A DNA stretch of 64,000 nucleotides from Chitinophagales bacterium (lineage in GTDB: Bacteria; Bacteroidota; Bacteroidia; Chitinophagales; Saprospiraceae). A model generated the notes under the pieces. That model was not told the origin of the DNA. It saw only the letters and a program-made list of their open reading frames with translations, and ran no database searches. The position numbers and the translations under genes are program-made. Below, piece after piece: positions 33,936 through 42,565 of the stretch (the first letter of the stretch is position 1; each line of letters starts with the position of its first letter). The stretch is taken from assembly GCA_013297745.1 (NCBI GenBank), contig JAAFIM010000010.1, positions 18,028 to 82,027 of the forward strand. The letters run 5' to 3'.

Positions 33936-36296
33936 ATGCGTCAATATATTTTATTATTGTATCTATTCACGCTTTTTATTAGCCATAGTTTTGCTACAAA
34001 CCGCCAAATTGATTCTTTACAAAATCTTATCAATCAATTAGATACAAACGATAAAACCACCTTAAAACTACAAATTGAACTCCGCGAGAGTTTGATACAA
34101 GCCAAGATAAGTAACGGGTTAATTGAAAATATGGATAGTGATTTGGCTAGCTTGGGGCGATGTCATTTAGCGATGAAAGATAATTTATCTTATCTCAACA
34201 CTGTATTTTTAACTAAGGCGCTTTGGCAAAGTAAATTTACCCAAGAAATGGGTAATGCGCTGATAAATTATCAAAAGTATTTTGCCGAAATGCAAAAAAT
34301 AAATAAAACCGACAGCATCAATCCTTATGTTTATATAGATTTGGGCAATTTATACTTGAGGTTGGAGATTAAAGAATCTGCTTGGCGGTATTACGAGTTG
34401 GCAGAACAGGTTTTTAAACAAAAAAATAATCAAGAGGCGTTGGCTACTGTTTATAACAATCTGGTGCAGGTGGCAATAGCCCAAAAACGCTGGGATACCG
34501 TAGCCGTTTATACCCAAAAAGCTATAGAAATGAGCCAGCAAATAAAAGACACTGTGCTTTTGATTGCTGCTTATGTTACGGGCGCAACCGCTTACCATAT
34601 CAAGCGAGACTACGAACAAGCGATTCAACTTGGCTTGTTAGCTCTCGAGTTGGTGAAAACTGAAGGCATAGAACAACAAAAAAGTTTTAAGCATTATGTG
34701 CGAATGCCTTATTCCATCTGTTTGCACCTGATTAAATGCTATTACGAACTTGATAGCTTGGATAAATGTCGTATCTATTTGGATATGTCCAACTATTTTG
34801 TTAATAAATATGACCTACCAGCAGCCATTTCACTTGCTTATTGGGAGGTCAAAATTTTGATGAAAGAGCAAAAATGGAGAGCGGCTGCCGATTCTGCCCA
34901 TTTTTATCTCAAGCAAAACTACTATACTGATACGTTAAGACTACGCTTGCTAATGTACGAAAATTTGTACGAAATTTATCAACAGCTCAACCAAAAGGAT
35001 AAAGTAAACGAGTTTGGGTATAAACTGTATAAGCTAAAATTTGAAAATCAAACCAATTTATACGATGAGAAGTTATTGATGACCAATAATTTGGTTTTGC
35101 AGCTACAAAACGAACAAACGATTAATCTCCAGCAAACCACTATCGCCACCCAACAACTCAATGCGCAAAAAGATGCACAAGTGCGTTTTTATCTTTGGCT
35201 GGCTTTGGGCTTGGCTGCTTTGGTGCTGTTGGTGATAGTGTATTCTGCCTTTCGCTTGAACCAGCAGCACGAGTTGATAAAAAAATATTCTACCGAGTTG
35301 GAAAATTCTAATCGGGATAAAGAATTGTTGCTGTCGGTGATTGGCCACGATGTAAGAAGCCCTTTTCAATCCATTTTTAACAATATAGACCAAGTTTATA
35401 CTTATTTTGACGTAGCCAAACAAAGTCCCGTTTTACAAAAATTGGCGCAAGCCAAAAAATCCGCAGAGCAGGTTTTTGTGCTATTGGACAACCTTTTGCA
35501 ATGGGTAGTGTTGCAAAAACAGCAAATTAACCCCCAAGAAGAGCAGGTAAATTTGAATGGTTTGTTGCAGGAACTTCATCAATTATTTACGAATATGAAT
35601 TTATTAGAGCATTTGCGCTTGGATATAACCGAACAATTGCCCATTGTATCTGTTGATAAGGCTTTGGTAACTATTATTTTTAGAAATTTATTATTGAATG
35701 CGATAAAATACAGCAATATAAATTCTGTGGTGAAAATAAATTATAAAATCGCTAACAATCAATGTTTCATAGAGATAGAAAACGAAATAAAAGAAGTTTC
35801 CGAAGCGTTGATACACCGCATACAGGCTTACAAAGAAAAGCAGGGGCAAGTGTTTAAAGGGGGCGGCTTGGGCTTGAGATTGGTGGATGAAATTGCCAAT
35901 AAAATTGGGCTAAAAATTATAATTAGCAACCATAAAGAAAATGCTATCCTTACTCAAGTTATTTTCCCTTTATCAAATTGCCTGAATTATAATGTAGATA
36001 ATAATGCGTTGGTAGCTGTTGTCCCTCAAGTGGATAAGGGCGATGCTTATGCGTTAAAATTTCGTCAACAGGATAAAATAAATTGGCAAAATTTTGTAGT
36101 ACAAATCAGCGCTTGTGAAGTGTACGAAGCTAGCCGTATTAAAATAATTTTGCAACAACAACAATCATTGCTATTAGATAGCAGTTTACAAAAATGGCAA
36201 ACCGAACTCAATCGGGCTGTGCGGGATTTGGATGAAGAGGCGTATGTTAATTTAATTAAAATTTTAGTCAAATCATTTTATGAGCAAGTTCTTTGA
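33936..36296 (+). CDS. TPR-containing sensor histidine kinase
   Basis: 786 residues from ATG 33936 (signal-like MRQYILLLYLFTLFISHSFA). A periplasmic region of TPR-like helices (about 80-390) is followed by a transmembrane helix (YLWLALGLAALVLLVIVYSAF, about 417-437), a HisKA domain with the phosphoacceptor H471 in SVIGHDVRSPFQS, and a HATPase_c with NAIKYSN and GGGLGLRLVDEIANKIG. About 110 residues after the ATPase form an extra helical domain not seen in the minimal kinase. The gene overlaps the regulator gene by 17 bp. The TPR sensor architecture is common in Bacteroidota; the signal is unknown. Confidence 0.9.
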   Translation: MRQYILLLYLFTLFISHSFATNRQIDSLQNLINQLDTNDKTTLKLQIELRESLIQAKISNGLIENMDSDLASLGRCHLAMKDNLSYLNTVFLTKALWQSKFTQEMGNALINYQKYFAEMQKINKTDSINPYVYIDLGNLYLRLEIKESAWRYYELAEQVFKQKNNQEALATVYNNLVQVAIAQKRWDTVAVYTQKAIEMSQQIKDTVLLIAAYVTGATAYHIKRDYEQAIQLGLLALELVKTEGIEQQKSFKHYVRMPYSICLHLIKCYYELDSLDKCRIYLDMSNYFVNKYDLPAAISLAYWEVKILMKEQKWRAAADSAHFYLKQNYYTDTLRLRLLMYENLYEIYQQLNQKDKVNEFGYKLYKLKFENQTNLYDEKLLMTNNLVLQLQNEQTINLQQTTIATQQLNAQKDAQVRFYLWLALGLAALVLLVIVYSAFRLNQQHELIKKYSTELENSNRDKELLLSVIGHDVRSPFQSIFNNIDQVYTYFDVAKQSPVLQKLAQAKKSAEQVFVLLDNLLQWVVLQKQQINPQEEQVNLNGLLQELHQLFTNMNLLEHLRLDITEQLPIVSVDKALVTIIFRNLLLNAIKYSNINSVVKINYKIANNQCFIEIENEIKEVSEALIHRIQAYKEKQGQVFKGGGLGLRLVDEIANKIGLKIIISNHKENAILTQVIFPLSNCLNYNVDNNALVAVVPQVDKGDAYALKFRQQDKINWQNFVVQISACEVYEASRIKIILQQQQSLLLDSSLQKWQTELNRAVRDLDEEAYVNLIKILVKSFYEQVL

Positions 36297-37137
36297 GCAA
36301 AAAACTATTTTGGTGGTTGATGACGATTCTTCCAACAGGGATTTGGTGGTGGAGGTGTTTGCCCAAACGAGTATTAGTACCAATATATTGACCGCTGCCA
36401 ATGGGGAAAAAGCCCTGCAGATTTTGGAAAAAAAAAGCATAGATTTGCTAATTTTAGATTGGGAAATGCCCGTTTTGGATGGGATTTCTACCCTGCGTAT
36501 TTTGAAACAAAATGCTGATTATCAACATATTCCTGTGTTAATTTATACGGGAGTGATGACGGAAACCGAGCATTTGGTAGAGGCGATGCAATTGGGCGCA
36601 ACCGATTTTTTGCGAAAACCAACCCACCGATTGGAGATATTGGCGCGGGTACAATCTATATTGAGACAACAGGCTGATTTTAAGGAAAAAATTCGCTTGG
36701 AGCAAGAAAATAACCAACTTTTGCAACAAGAAATAAGCAGCTATTTGGCTATTTTGGCGCATAAAAATCAAGTATTGGCTACTATCAACGAAAAAGCAAG
36801 TTTTCCCAACAATAGCGCGACTTTGGTACTCAAAGAAATAGCCGAAAGTAGCAGCCAAGATTTGGAAAAAGAGGAGTATTGGAACGTTTTTTTGCAAAAA
36901 TTTAACCATTTGATGCCCAATTTCTTAACCTTACTCAATAGCCAAGTGAGCGGGCTGACCTCAAGTGAGATAAAATTATGTACGTTTTTGCGCTGTGGAT
37001 TGGAGAATAAAAATATAGCTTCTTTACTTAATATCTCTTTGGCTGGGGTGGAAAAAAATAGGTACAGAATCCGCAAAAAAATGAATTTACAGACGGCTGA
37101 TAGTTTGGAAAAATATCTGTTTAGCATCAGCAAATAA
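36280..37137 (+). CDS. Response regulator, receiver domain with C-terminal LuxR-like helix-turn-helix
   Basis: 285 residues. The receiver domain (10-130) has the acidic pocket D14-D16, phosphoacceptor D60 in LLILDWEMP, the conserved threonine region LIYTG and lysine in FLRKPTH. A helical linker follows. The C-terminal 65 residues (LTSSEIKLCTFLRCGLENK, then IASLLNISLAGVEKNRYRIR) fit a LuxR/GerE-type HTH, so DNA binding is expected. The start lies inside the kinase gene, so the two proteins are made together. A terminator follows at once. Confidence 0.9.
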   Translation: MSKFFEQKTILVVDDDSSNRDLVVEVFAQTSISTNILTAANGEKALQILEKKSIDLLILDWEMPVLDGISTLRILKQNADYQHIPVLIYTGVMTETEHLVEAMQLGATDFLRKPTHRLEILARVQSILRQQADFKEKIRLEQENNQLLQQEISSYLAILAHKNQVLATINEKASFPNNSATLVLKEIAESSSQDLEKEEYWNVFLQKFNHLMPNFLTLLNSQVSGLTSSEIKLCTFLRCGLENKNIASLLNISLAGVEKNRYRIRKKMNLQTADSLEKYLFSISK

Positions 37138-37138
37138 A

Positions 37139-37178
37139 AAAAGTAGAAACGTCATTTTCGCGTTTCTACTTTTTTTAT
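37139..37178. terminator. Bidirectional terminator between response regulator and TPR gene
   Basis: AAGTAGAAACG pairs with CGTTTCTACTT, flanked by A and T tracts, so it can act in both directions between convergent genes. Confidence 0.85.
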
Positions 37179-37209
37179 TTATACAATTTGTTGTAAATCA
37201 ATGAATTAA

Positions 37210-39036
37210 CTACGGGATATTATCCCCACGCAAGCGGCGGTATCGGCGGCGAGATTCTACCACAAAAGTAGAGCCAGAAAAATCAATGATGATTTTATCG
37301 TACAATTCCATCGCTTTTTGTGGGTTGGCGAGTTGGTTTTCGTACAATTCGGCCATTTTGAATAAAGCATTATCTACCAAAATTCCTTCTTTGTAATTAT
37401 CCACTATTTGCTGCAAAAAGTTGGCTGATTCGGTATATTGGCGGCGGTTATAGGCAATTTTGGATTTGGTCAATAAAATATCGTCTTCCAAATTATGCCC
37501 TTTGAATTTGCTCAACAAAGTATCCATTTTGATTAGGGCTTCATCAGTGCGGTTTTGAAAATATAACAAATCTGCTTCTGCGTACAAAAACATAGCCGCG
37601 TTGGTGGTGTCCAAGTTCAAATGTTCCATTATGAAAACGGATACATCTATAGCATCGTTGGAAATGAGTTCGGAAGTAGAGCCTTTGAGTATATTGAGTT
37701 GGGCTTGTGCCCATTCAAAATCGCCTTTATAATAAGCTAATTTTGCATTTTTATACCTAGCCAATTCGCCCAAAGGTTCATCTTTTTGGTCTTTATCCAC
37801 CTGTGAGTACAACAAAGTAGCTTCCCAATTTTCGCCTTTCATCAGATAATAATCACCCAGTTCCAACTTAGCATTGGCTTGTTCTGCGCGAGGGAGTTGG
37901 GGGATATTGACCACTTCTTCCAATATCTTTATGGCTTTATCTATATTTTGTAGATAACGCGCTTCAAAATCTGCTAATTCTTGCATAATAGCTGAAGTAC
38001 CACGTCCGCGCCCCATTTCGTCCAAAAAATTCTCGTATTCTTTTTCCAAAGCCAATAAAGTAGCACGTTCTTGATTATTGCTTAGGAATAATTTTGTTTT
38101 TTTGACCGCCAACAAATTTTGTTTGGCTTCTTGATAAAAGATAGATTCGCGCCCTTTTTCGTTGCAAATGTATTCATAAGCAGATATAGCGGTTTCATAA
38201 TCTTTGTCATCTGTAGCTGTTTGAGCCAATTTCAACACTCGCTCTCCAGACTCTCCCAACCGTTTGTCTAGTGCTTTGGACTGTCGCAGCGCGCTGCCAT
38301 AATCACCTTCTTGCATAAATACCCAAATGAGCATTTCGGGGTAATTGATATTATCTGGTTTTTTTTGAATACGAGCAATTAATTGTTTTTTCAACTCTTC
38401 ATAGCCGCCTCTATTGGCTGTTTCGCGCTGAAAAAAAGCTTCTATATTGGTCAATCTACTGGGCATATAATCCAAAGCATTGAGATAACTTTCTACCGTT
38501 TTGGGCAAATCTCCTTTTTGAAAATGAGCTGCACCCAATTCATAAGCAAAAATATCTTTCTGTTTGAGTAGTTTTTCCCCTTTTTCATACACTTGTATAG
38601 CCCAATCATAGCGCTTTTTATTCATAAAAGCAGTAGCCAATTTATTGATAATTTTATCATTTTCTGGCAATTGTTTTAAGGCTTTTTCGTATTGTTCTTT
38701 AGCTTTATCGGCTTGGTTTTGACGTTCATAAAAACTACCAAAATCTACCAGACGTTCTAATTTTTCTGGATTGTTTTTAATTGATTTTTTGAGCATATCT
38801 ACAATAGTTTCTGGATTGTTGATTTCCAAAAGAACGTTGAGATAACAGTCATAATAATAATCATTACTGCGATTTTCTTCGTGGATTTGTTTGTAGATAA
38901 CAGCAGCTTTTTCAAATTCACCATTTTGGACATAGACTCTTGCCAAACGAGAATCTGGATTTTGTGCTTGTGCAACCAAAGTCAAAAATAAGGCGGCTAT
39001 CCATAAGATAGCGCGGCCAATGGAGTATATTTTCAT
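37210..39036 (-). CDS. Exported tetratricopeptide-repeat protein
   Basis: 608 residues with a signal peptide (AILWIAALFLTLVAQAQ). TPR pairs run through the whole chain, for example ARVYVQNGEFEKAAVIYKQI, GSFYERQNQADKAKEQYEKA, LGDYYLMKGENWEATLLYSQ and the final KMAELYENQLANPQKAMELY. No other domain is seen. It is of the large periplasmic/outer-membrane TPR type found across Bacteroidota, probably a scaffold for envelope proteins. It stands alone with its own promoter. Confidence 0.88.
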   Translation of the reverse strand: MKIYSIGRAILWIAALFLTLVAQAQNPDSRLARVYVQNGEFEKAAVIYKQIHEENRSNDYYYDCYLNVLLEINNPETIVDMLKKSIKNNPEKLERLVDFGSFYERQNQADKAKEQYEKALKQLPENDKIINKLATAFMNKKRYDWAIQVYEKGEKLLKQKDIFAYELGAAHFQKGDLPKTVESYLNALDYMPSRLTNIEAFFQRETANRGGYEELKKQLIARIQKKPDNINYPEMLIWVFMQEGDYGSALRQSKALDKRLGESGERVLKLAQTATDDKDYETAISAYEYICNEKGRESIFYQEAKQNLLAVKKTKLFLSNNQERATLLALEKEYENFLDEMGRGRGTSAIMQELADFEARYLQNIDKAIKILEEVVNIPQLPRAEQANAKLELGDYYLMKGENWEATLLYSQVDKDQKDEPLGELARYKNAKLAYYKGDFEWAQAQLNILKGSTSELISNDAIDVSVFIMEHLNLDTTNAAMFLYAEADLLYFQNRTDEALIKMDTLLSKFKGHNLEDDILLTKSKIAYNRRQYTESANFLQQIVDNYKEGILVDNALFKMAELYENQLANPQKAMELYDKIIIDFSGSTFVVESRRRYRRLRGDNIP

Positions 39037-39083
39037 ATAGATTTTAATTCTATGTTAATTGAATAGAGCAGAACGCCACAACA

Positions 39084-39091
39084 CAAAAATA
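39084..39091 (-). promoter_or_regulatory. -7 box for the TPR gene
   Basis: Minus-strand TATTTTTG, 47 bp upstream of the ATG at 39036. Confidence 0.6.
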
Positions 39092-39162
39092 CTAAAAAAA
39101 AGCATATCATTGACCAATGATAACAAAACTTTAACATAAAATATCTACTTGCTGTTATTTAT

Positions 39163-39373
39163 GAAGTTGTTTAGTATTAAAGTTAGCTCACGGATTTGAC
39201 GGATGCGCTTACGCGGAACTTTGTTTTTACAGATATGCACAGGTTTGTTTTTCGTTTTTTTAGTTTTAAATCCGTAAAATTGGAATTGTCTTATAAAAAA
39301 ATCGGTGTTAACCCGTTTTATCCGTCAAATCTGTGAGCTGTTTTTTGTATTTTTTTGAATACTAAACAACTTC
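39163..39373. mobile_element. Non-coding inverted-repeat element, family A copy 3
   Basis: 211 bp bounded by GAAGTTGTTTAGTA (39163-39176) and its exact reverse complement (39360-39373), with TAT on both outer sides (39160-39162, 39374-39376). The interior differs from copies 1 and 2: a second, nested inverted repeat of 20 bp (39185-39204 against 39320-39339, one mismatch) and a short GCGCTTACGCG hairpin. The right end reaches into the stop codon of the minus-strand gene beginning at 40296. The rest of this gap (39037-39162) holds only the TPR gene promoter. Confidence 0.8.
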
Positions 39374-40296
39374 TATTTAAAAAATAACAATCTGCTAGTA
39401 TCCAAAAAACGCAGTTGTATCGTTGGATTGCCAAAGTCTGGAATGCTCAATTTGACCGCTAATGATTTATCTACAGACCAAGAGCCTATAAATTCTTTTT
39501 GTGAGGTGTAAGAATATATAGCTTGAATTTTGATTTCTCCTGTGGGCATAAATTCCCATACTTCACAGGGGATTTCTATACCTTTGCGGGACAGCATCAG
39601 AAAATTTTTATTCTCAAAATGATTTAGCCATTTGCCCGAAAGCAACTGTTTGATATCTACATCGCTAAGTTTTTTTTCTAGCAAATTAATAGTATCGCGT
39701 TTTGCTACTTGCCCGCTTTGGTAATGGGATAAAAAACTAGGCATATCAAATTCAGCCAAAACAGGCAGTGCATATTGTTTCCAAATACCTACAGGCAAAT
39801 TATTGTAGTAATAACCAGCCCGAACCACTTGTTTTTGAGTTTCTTGCCAAAGTCCTGTTTTTATGATTCTGATAGGCTGTACTTTGAGCAGACTTTTGGG
39901 AACTTCGTTGAATAGGGAATCATATTCGTATAACGTGTCGGCCACTATTTTTTCATAATTGAGGTATAAACTGCCATAACTTAGCAGTTGGCGGCTATTG
40001 TTGTACTCGGCATACAAAAAAGAAGAGTCATCATTGCGCACATATTCTCGCGCTATAACTTGGCGATTGCTGTCTGCAAAAATACGTTTATATTTTAAGT
40101 CCGCCAATTTTTTGGGCAAATCAAATGGAAACATTTGGGTAAATAAAGCCGCACAAGGTGCATCCCTTTGCAAACATTCGCCTATTTCGCCATCATTAAA
40201 CCCTGTGTAGGTTTCTGTATAAATTTGTGGTAATTGTTGGCTGATTAGATGGCTTGCAGCCAATAAAAAAGCGCCCAAAAGCAGTATTTTTATCAT
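39373..40296 (-). CDS. Secreted protein of unknown function
   Basis: 307 residues with a signal peptide (MIKILLLGAFLLAASHLISQ). The mature part starts with two nearby cysteines (GECLQRDAPCAALF) and continues with beta-strand-rich segments, including a toxin-antitoxin-MORN-like stretch (GYYYNNLPVGIWKQYALP) and a lipocalin-like C-terminal half (LSGKWLNHFENKNFLML, then VWEFMPTGEIKIQAIYSY). None of these is a firm domain call. Its TAG stop uses the last base of a family A element. The upstream neighbour on the same strand is the SH3-like membrane protein. Confidence 0.75.
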   Translation of the reverse strand: MIKILLLGAFLLAASHLISQQLPQIYTETYTGFNDGEIGECLQRDAPCAALFTQMFPFDLPKKLADLKYKRIFADSNRQVIAREYVRNDDSSFLYAEYNNSRQLLSYGSLYLNYEKIVADTLYEYDSLFNEVPKSLLKVQPIRIIKTGLWQETQKQVVRAGYYYNNLPVGIWKQYALPVLAEFDMPSFLSHYQSGQVAKRDTINLLEKKLSDVDIKQLLSGKWLNHFENKNFLMLSRKGIEIPCEVWEFMPTGEIKIQAIYSYTSQKEFIGSWSVDKSLAVKLSIPDFGNPTIQLRFLDTSRLLFFK

Positions 40297-40333
40297 AAAA
40301 GTAGATTTTTGTTAGTTGGGTATGGGCTCAAAA

Positions 40334-40909
40334 TTATCTGTTGCTTGGATTGCTTACCGTGCTGGTTGCAGGTTGGGTGCTGCTTACGGAAGGGGTGCTA
40401 ACGCTCACAGTTTGGCTACTATCGCGTATTGGGTTGGGGGTACGGCGTTTTTTGCGGTAAAAACTAACCCCTGCGCCAAAAACCCAGCCTATTTCGTCCT
40501 GTTTGCTGCGTACTTTTATCCACGGTTCTGTGCGTACTTCGTCCATTGAGTAGCGGATAGTTTGCATATATTGGGTTTGTTCGCCCATATCATATACAAT
40601 TTCGTCATAAGCTAAATATCTAATAAAACTACTATCCAATTGAGGGCGAGAGCGTAGTTTCAAACTGTCTATCACGATATAAAGCGGGCGTAGATTAGAG
40701 GCTTTGACCACCAATTGGCTACTATCAGCCAAAGGAGGGTTGCTTGTTGGATTATTAACCACTTTTTTGCCGCCACAGCCGCGCATAGCGAAGAAAAATA
40801 TAGCGAAAAAAAATAAAGCCACTGCTATCATTTCGATAGGGCGCAATTTAAACGCTTCTTTTATTGGGGCTTCGGGTTTGTTGTTTTTATTGTTTTTGGG
40901 TGTGGGCAT
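40334..40909 (-). CDS. Membrane protein with a bacterial SH3-like domain
   Basis: 191 residues. A Lys/Asn-rich cytoplasmic N-terminus, one transmembrane helix (MIAVALFFFAIFFFAMRGC), a polar linker and then an SH3b-like domain (about 78-150) starting YIVIDSLKLRSRPQLDS and closing WIKVRSKQDEIGWVFG. Such domains bind peptidoglycan or peptides in the periplasm. The tail is Ser/Thr/Pro-rich. It begins the minus-strand pair with the secreted protein 37 bp downstream. Confidence 0.78.
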   Translation of the reverse strand: MPTPKNNKNNKPEAPIKEAFKLRPIEMIAVALFFFAIFFFAMRGCGGKKVVNNPTSNPPLADSSQLVVKASNLRPLYIVIDSLKLRSRPQLDSSFIRYLAYDEIVYDMGEQTQYMQTIRYSMDEVRTEPWIKVRSKQDEIGWVFGAGVSFYRKKRRTPNPIRDSSQTVSVSTPSVSSTQPATSTVSNPSNR

Positions 40910-40935
40910 TTTTTTGTAAAGTTTATAATTTTTTT

Positions 40936-41201
40936 AATGCGAATAAATTTATCGTAAGTATCAAGAACAATTTATTTGAGATTATAATTTGCGTTGCAAA
41001 CTGTATCAATAGCGTGGGGTTTTATACCCCACGCACAAAATATAAAAAAAAACGATATGTTTTATTAAAATTTAATTGTCGTTTATTACCGCGTGGGGTG
41101 TAAATCGGTAGAACCGCGAAGCGAAACCCCACGCTATTGAGCACAAATGGTTTACAAATTTTAATTACTAAACAGGTTCAATGCGAATAAATTTATCATA
41201 A
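40936..41201. repeat. Element D: palindromic non-coding insertion between 22-bp direct repeats
   Basis: A 22-bp direct repeat (beginning AATGCGAATAAATTTATC) occurs at 40936-40957 and 41180-41201 with one mismatch. Between them, CAATAGCGTGGGG (from 41007) is mirrored by CCCCACGCTATTG (to 41138), and the inside holds a 23-bp near-perfect hairpin of the GTGGGG/CCCCAC type at 41012-41034 and a second one at 41090-41133 whose loop carries GAACCGCGAAGCGAA (41111-41125). No protein gene is credible here. It lies between the starts and ends of two minus-strand genes. Confidence 0.6.
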
Positions 41202-41206
41202 TGTCA

Positions 41207-42424
41207 TTAGGCTAATTGTTTGGGTTTCCATACTAAGGTAAAATATACAGCCGACAAAACCACCCCAGCCGCAGAAGCTATGTTCATCACGGTTAGCCAA
41301 TCTATGTACCAAAAATAGTAATAAGTGTTTAAACCGACTAAAACTAACCCCAAACGCAGGTATTCGGCTATACCTACCCATTTTTTATGCTCCAAAATCC
41401 CCCCGCAAATCATAATTGATAACACAATCCCTATGCAGAAAAACCATTGATAGAATAAACTTATCGTGTCAAAATGGGTCATATAAGCCACCAATCCCAC
41501 CAAAACCGCCAAAAATTGGAAAGTTGCGTAAAATTCTAAACTTGGGGCTACTTCTTGGTCGTAGGGAACTTTTAGCGCGTTGGTTTCTGGTTTTAATTCG
41601 GGTAGCAATGGGGTTAGGGCTTCTGGTTTTGCCCAAATCAGTTTAAATTTTTTCCAAAGCGTGGGTTGGGTTTTCATCGCTGCCCATAGTTGGGTGTAAA
41701 ATTCTACATTCGCCCAAGTCGGGTTGAAACTCTTAAACTGAGTGGTAATCCCATAAGTGGGCGTTTCTTGTTCTTTGGCGAAAGTACCGAATAATCTATC
41801 CCAGATGATAAACACAGCGCCGTGGTTTTTATCCAAATACTGCGAATTGGTGGCGTGATGTACGCGGTGGTGTGAGGGCGTGTTGAAAATAAACTCTACC
41901 CAAGCCCACATTTTATCCACAGCTTTGGTATGAATCCAAAATTGGTATAAAGTTACAAAAGCAGCCACAGAAAAGAACATAATCGGCTCAAATCCCAACA
42001 TTGGCAAGGGCAAAAATAGCACAAACATCAGCAGATTATGTATCCAACTTTGGCGCAAAGCTACAGATAGATTATATTCTTCGCTTTGGTGGTGTACAAT
42101 GTGCGCGCCCCAGAATAAATTAACTTCGTGGCTCCAACGATGCGCCCAATAATAGGTAAAATCAAACCCAATCAACGCCAATAATGCCGAATGCCAGCTT
42201 ACTTCTTGTTGAAAAAGGGCGTAATTTTCATACACCCAAAAATATCCCCCCAATAATATAGCTTTAAATAATAAACCGACCGCTTGACTGCCTATACCTA
42301 CGCATAAATTAACCACTGTATCGTGCCATTTGTACCAAATTTGCCCTTGCTTGCGCCCCAATAAATACTCACAGAGCATAAATAATAAGAAAAAAGGAAT
42401 TGCTAAAAGGATAAAGTTTATCAT
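41207..42424 (-). CDS. Fatty acid hydroxylase / sterol desaturase family protein, paralogue 1
   Basis: 405 residues from ATG 42424; the longer TTG start at 42457 is in the leader. Several membrane helices surround the di-iron histidine motifs: HRWSHE, HIVHH (about 30 residues later as AHIVHHQSEE) and HRVHHATN, followed by YLDKNHGAVFIIWDRLFG. Family members are integral membrane hydroxylases or desaturases acting on fatty acids, sterols or sphingoid bases. The C-terminal 120 residues are further membrane helices not found in short members. A paralogue is encoded at 47157-48437 on the other strand. Confidence 0.9.
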   Translation of the reverse strand: MINFILLAIPFFLLFMLCEYLLGRKQGQIWYKWHDTVVNLCVGIGSQAVGLLFKAILLGGYFWVYENYALFQQEVSWHSALLALIGFDFTYYWAHRWSHEVNLFWGAHIVHHQSEEYNLSVALRQSWIHNLLMFVLFLPLPMLGFEPIMFFSVAAFVTLYQFWIHTKAVDKMWAWVEFIFNTPSHHRVHHATNSQYLDKNHGAVFIIWDRLFGTFAKEQETPTYGITTQFKSFNPTWANVEFYTQLWAAMKTQPTLWKKFKLIWAKPEALTPLLPELKPETNALKVPYDQEVAPSLEFYATFQFLAVLVGLVAYMTHFDTISLFYQWFFCIGIVLSIMICGGILEHKKWVGIAEYLRLGLVLVGLNTYYYFWYIDWLTVMNIASAAGVVLSAVYFTLVWKPKQLA

Positions 42425-42494
42425 TTTTGTGAAAATTGCTGGTGTTATTATAAACAATTTAGCTTTTTTTTCGCTTTATGTATCAAAGCGGCTG

Positions 42495-42502
42495 CAAAAA
42501 TA
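42495..42502 (-). promoter_or_regulatory. -7 box for fatty acid hydroxylase paralogue 1
   Basis: Minus-strand TATTTTTG, 70 bp upstream of ATG 42424. Confidence 0.55.
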
Positions 42503-42565
42503 ATGTTTTTATCCCAATTTTAACCCTTTTGTGGCTAAATTATATAAAATTTACTCAGTTTTGAT

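Noticed and set aside
40864..41103. 79-codon plus-strand frame
   Set aside because: Antisense to the SH3-like gene start and running into element D palindromes; no coding character.
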